Origin: Synergistaceae bacterium
GTDB lineage: Bacteria > Synergistota > Synergistia > Synergistales > Aminobacteriaceae
Reading direction: 5' to 3'
Assembly (NCBI GenBank): GCA_017455085.1
Contig: JAFTBT010000116.1
Coordinates: 1-15,424 of the forward strand
DNA: 15,424 nucleotides
Positions 14,741 to 15,424 of this stretch are shown piece by piece (position 1 is the stretch's first letter; every line of letters starts with the position of its first letter). The notes beneath the pieces are model-generated. The model made no database searches and was not told the origin of the DNA. It worked only from the letters and a program-made list of their open reading frames with translations. The translations under genes were made by a program, and so were the position numbers.

Positions 14741-14992
14741 CTCCAGCCTTTAACAAGTTAAGGTTTGGAGGTTGGACAGACAAAACGTTCTGTCTGCAAA
14801 ATCTTAAACGTACTTAAGGTAAACAGTTAGCCGTTCTGTCCAAAAACGATCGTGCACACTGCACTTAACAAAGTAACCCGATGACTCTACTAGTCTACGG
14901 TATAGAGGTTGAAGTAAACCAGCCCCAGTGAATAAGGCTAATATAAGCAAACTTCTCTGAAAGCCCCGACTTTGCTAACTCGTACTACACGA
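14741..14992 (+). ncRNA. Unidentified structured-RNA-like region between the two permeases
   Basis: The two permeases are 348 bases apart (14666-15013) with no credible ORF. Within this lie eight compact hairpins: 14741-14770 (CTCCA/TGGAG plus CCTTTAAC/GTTAAGG), 14774-14795 (GGACAGA/TCTGTCT), 14803-14818 (CTTAA/TTAAG), 14852-14864 (GTGCA/TGCAC, loop CAC), 14907-14920 (GGTT/AACC), 14921-14939 (AGCC/GGCT), 14946-14976 (AGCAAA/TTTGCT) and 14980-14992 (TCGT/ACGA). Strand is chosen from the extended -10 promoter; the stems exist on either strand, so it could be a minus-strand leader of the second permease. No tRNA arm, tmRNA tag, RNase P core or SRP loop was recognised, and no terminator is seen at either end. 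It could also be an inserted element. Confidence 0.35.
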
Positions 14993-15013
14993 TAGGCATG
15001 GGGTCGTTTACGG

Positions 15014-15424
15014 CTATATATTCCTCCTCGCTAAATCCTGCTTGGCCGAAATTCTCTGCAGTATCACGTTCAGAAGTATCGCGAACAGTAATAATATCCC
15101 CTTGATGAACTCCGTAATCATAGAGTTTCCGATCTGCATCTGGGGAATCGCGCTGTCTATGAACGCCACCATCAGCGCACCTATCACTACGCCCGTAATC
15201 TTCCCGTAGCCTCCCGTAACGCTCACGCCTCCGAGAACGCACGCCGCTATCGTGAACATCTCATCACCGGTAGCACTGCCCTTCTCGATTGCCGCATAGA
15301 ACGCCAGCCACATTATGCCCGCAAGTCCAGCAGTAGCTCCGCATATCGTGTGAGCAAGTACACGAATCTTGTTGAGGTGGACTCCGCGCATTTGTGCAGC
15401 CTCAGCGTTTGAGCCGACAGCGTA
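15014..15424 (-). CDS. Rhamnose-type ABC transporter permease, C-terminal part only
   Basis: The last 136 residues of a BPD_transp_2 permease; the gene continues past the right edge. The first visible residues, YAVGSNAEAAQMRGVHLNKIR, are the ATPase-contact segment. Three or four hydrophobic stretches follow, with AACVLGGVSVTGGYGKITGVVIGALMVAFI, the same conserved block as in its neighbour. It ends in a basic tail (QRISAKQDLARRNI). Paralogous to the 13583-14665 permease; the two form the RhaP-RhaQ heterodimer (inference). AGGAGG at its very end would fit a gene starting directly downstream, yet the only ATG there opens a 4-codon frame. Confidence 0.9.
   Translation of the reverse strand, partial: YAVGSNAEAAQMRGVHLNKIRVLAHTICGATAGLAGIMWLAFYAAIEKGSATGDEMFTIAACVLGGVSVTGGYGKITGVVIGALMVAFIDSAIPQMQIGNSMITEFIKGILLLFAILLNVILQRISAKQDLARRNI

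Noticed and set aside
14881..14931. Small plus-strand ORF MTLLVYGIEVEVNQPQ in the spacer
   Set aside because: No ribosome site, only 16 codons, and it overlaps predicted hairpins.
14741..15013. tmRNA, RNase P RNA, 6S or SRP RNA in the permease spacer
   Set aside because: I looked for a TTCGA arm, a tag ending in ALAA, GAGGAAAGTCC/ACAGAA cores and the SRP tetraloop region. None is convincingly present, although AGCCCC occurs twice.
14985..15242. Minus-strand frame ending in NDPMPIV
   Set aside because: It overlaps the genuine permease C-terminus in another frame and has Arg-rich shadow composition.

Overview
The window looks like a mid-GC chromosomal segment of a diderm, probably anaerobic, gut- or rumen-type bacterium. 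Diderm lifestyle is suggested by a GT83/ArnT-like membrane glycosyltransferase and lipoprotein signals. An affiliation near Synergistota is only a low-confidence guess from gene style. TAG is a common stop here (7 of 14 gene ends), so UAG is an ordinary stop in this genome. Layout, left to right. (1) 1-2687 is a housekeeping and stress block on the minus strand: the 5' part of an ABC-F ATPase, a noncoding stretch with a small minisatellite (1309-1441), an Hsp20 chaperone with a strong terminator and an unusually elaborate upstream region, and a CPYC glutaredoxin-like protein. (2) 2849-8267 is a plus-strand series: an ArnT-like glycosyltransferase, a secreted protein of unknown function, galE, a PAS-PAS-degenerate GGDEF protein, and rsmA/ksgA with a terminator whose stem starts inside the gene. 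galE, the GGDEF gene and rsmA are separated by 2-6 bases and are probably co-transcribed. (3) 8301-10072 (minus) is a ParA-family ATPase translationally coupled (TAATG) to a long acidic, Pro/Glu-rich, mostly disordered protein. This looks like an orphan ParA positioning pair with an unrecognised cargo. (4) 10319-15424 is a rhamnose uptake locus: L-rhamnose mutarotase (rhaM), a divergent lipoprotein serine hydrolase broken by one in-frame TAG, the substrate-binding lipoprotein RhaS, and two RhaP/RhaQ-type permeases, the upstream one cut by the window edge. The ABC-type uptake genes import the sugar and RhaM interconverts its anomers for catabolism. The catabolic enzymes and the transport ATPase are not in the window. 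The transporter locus is not compact. Between the two permeases lies a 348-base spacer that holds at least eight small hairpins and an extended -10 promoter, which looks like an unidentified structured RNA. Between the second permease and rhaS lie seven 41/42-bp tandem units plus a perfect four-run G-quadruplex motif inside an inverted repeat. The tandem unit resembles the minisatellite near the ABC-F gene, so it appears to be a dispersed repeat family of this genome. The items most worth follow-up are the RNA-like spacer, the repeat family and the ParA pair.
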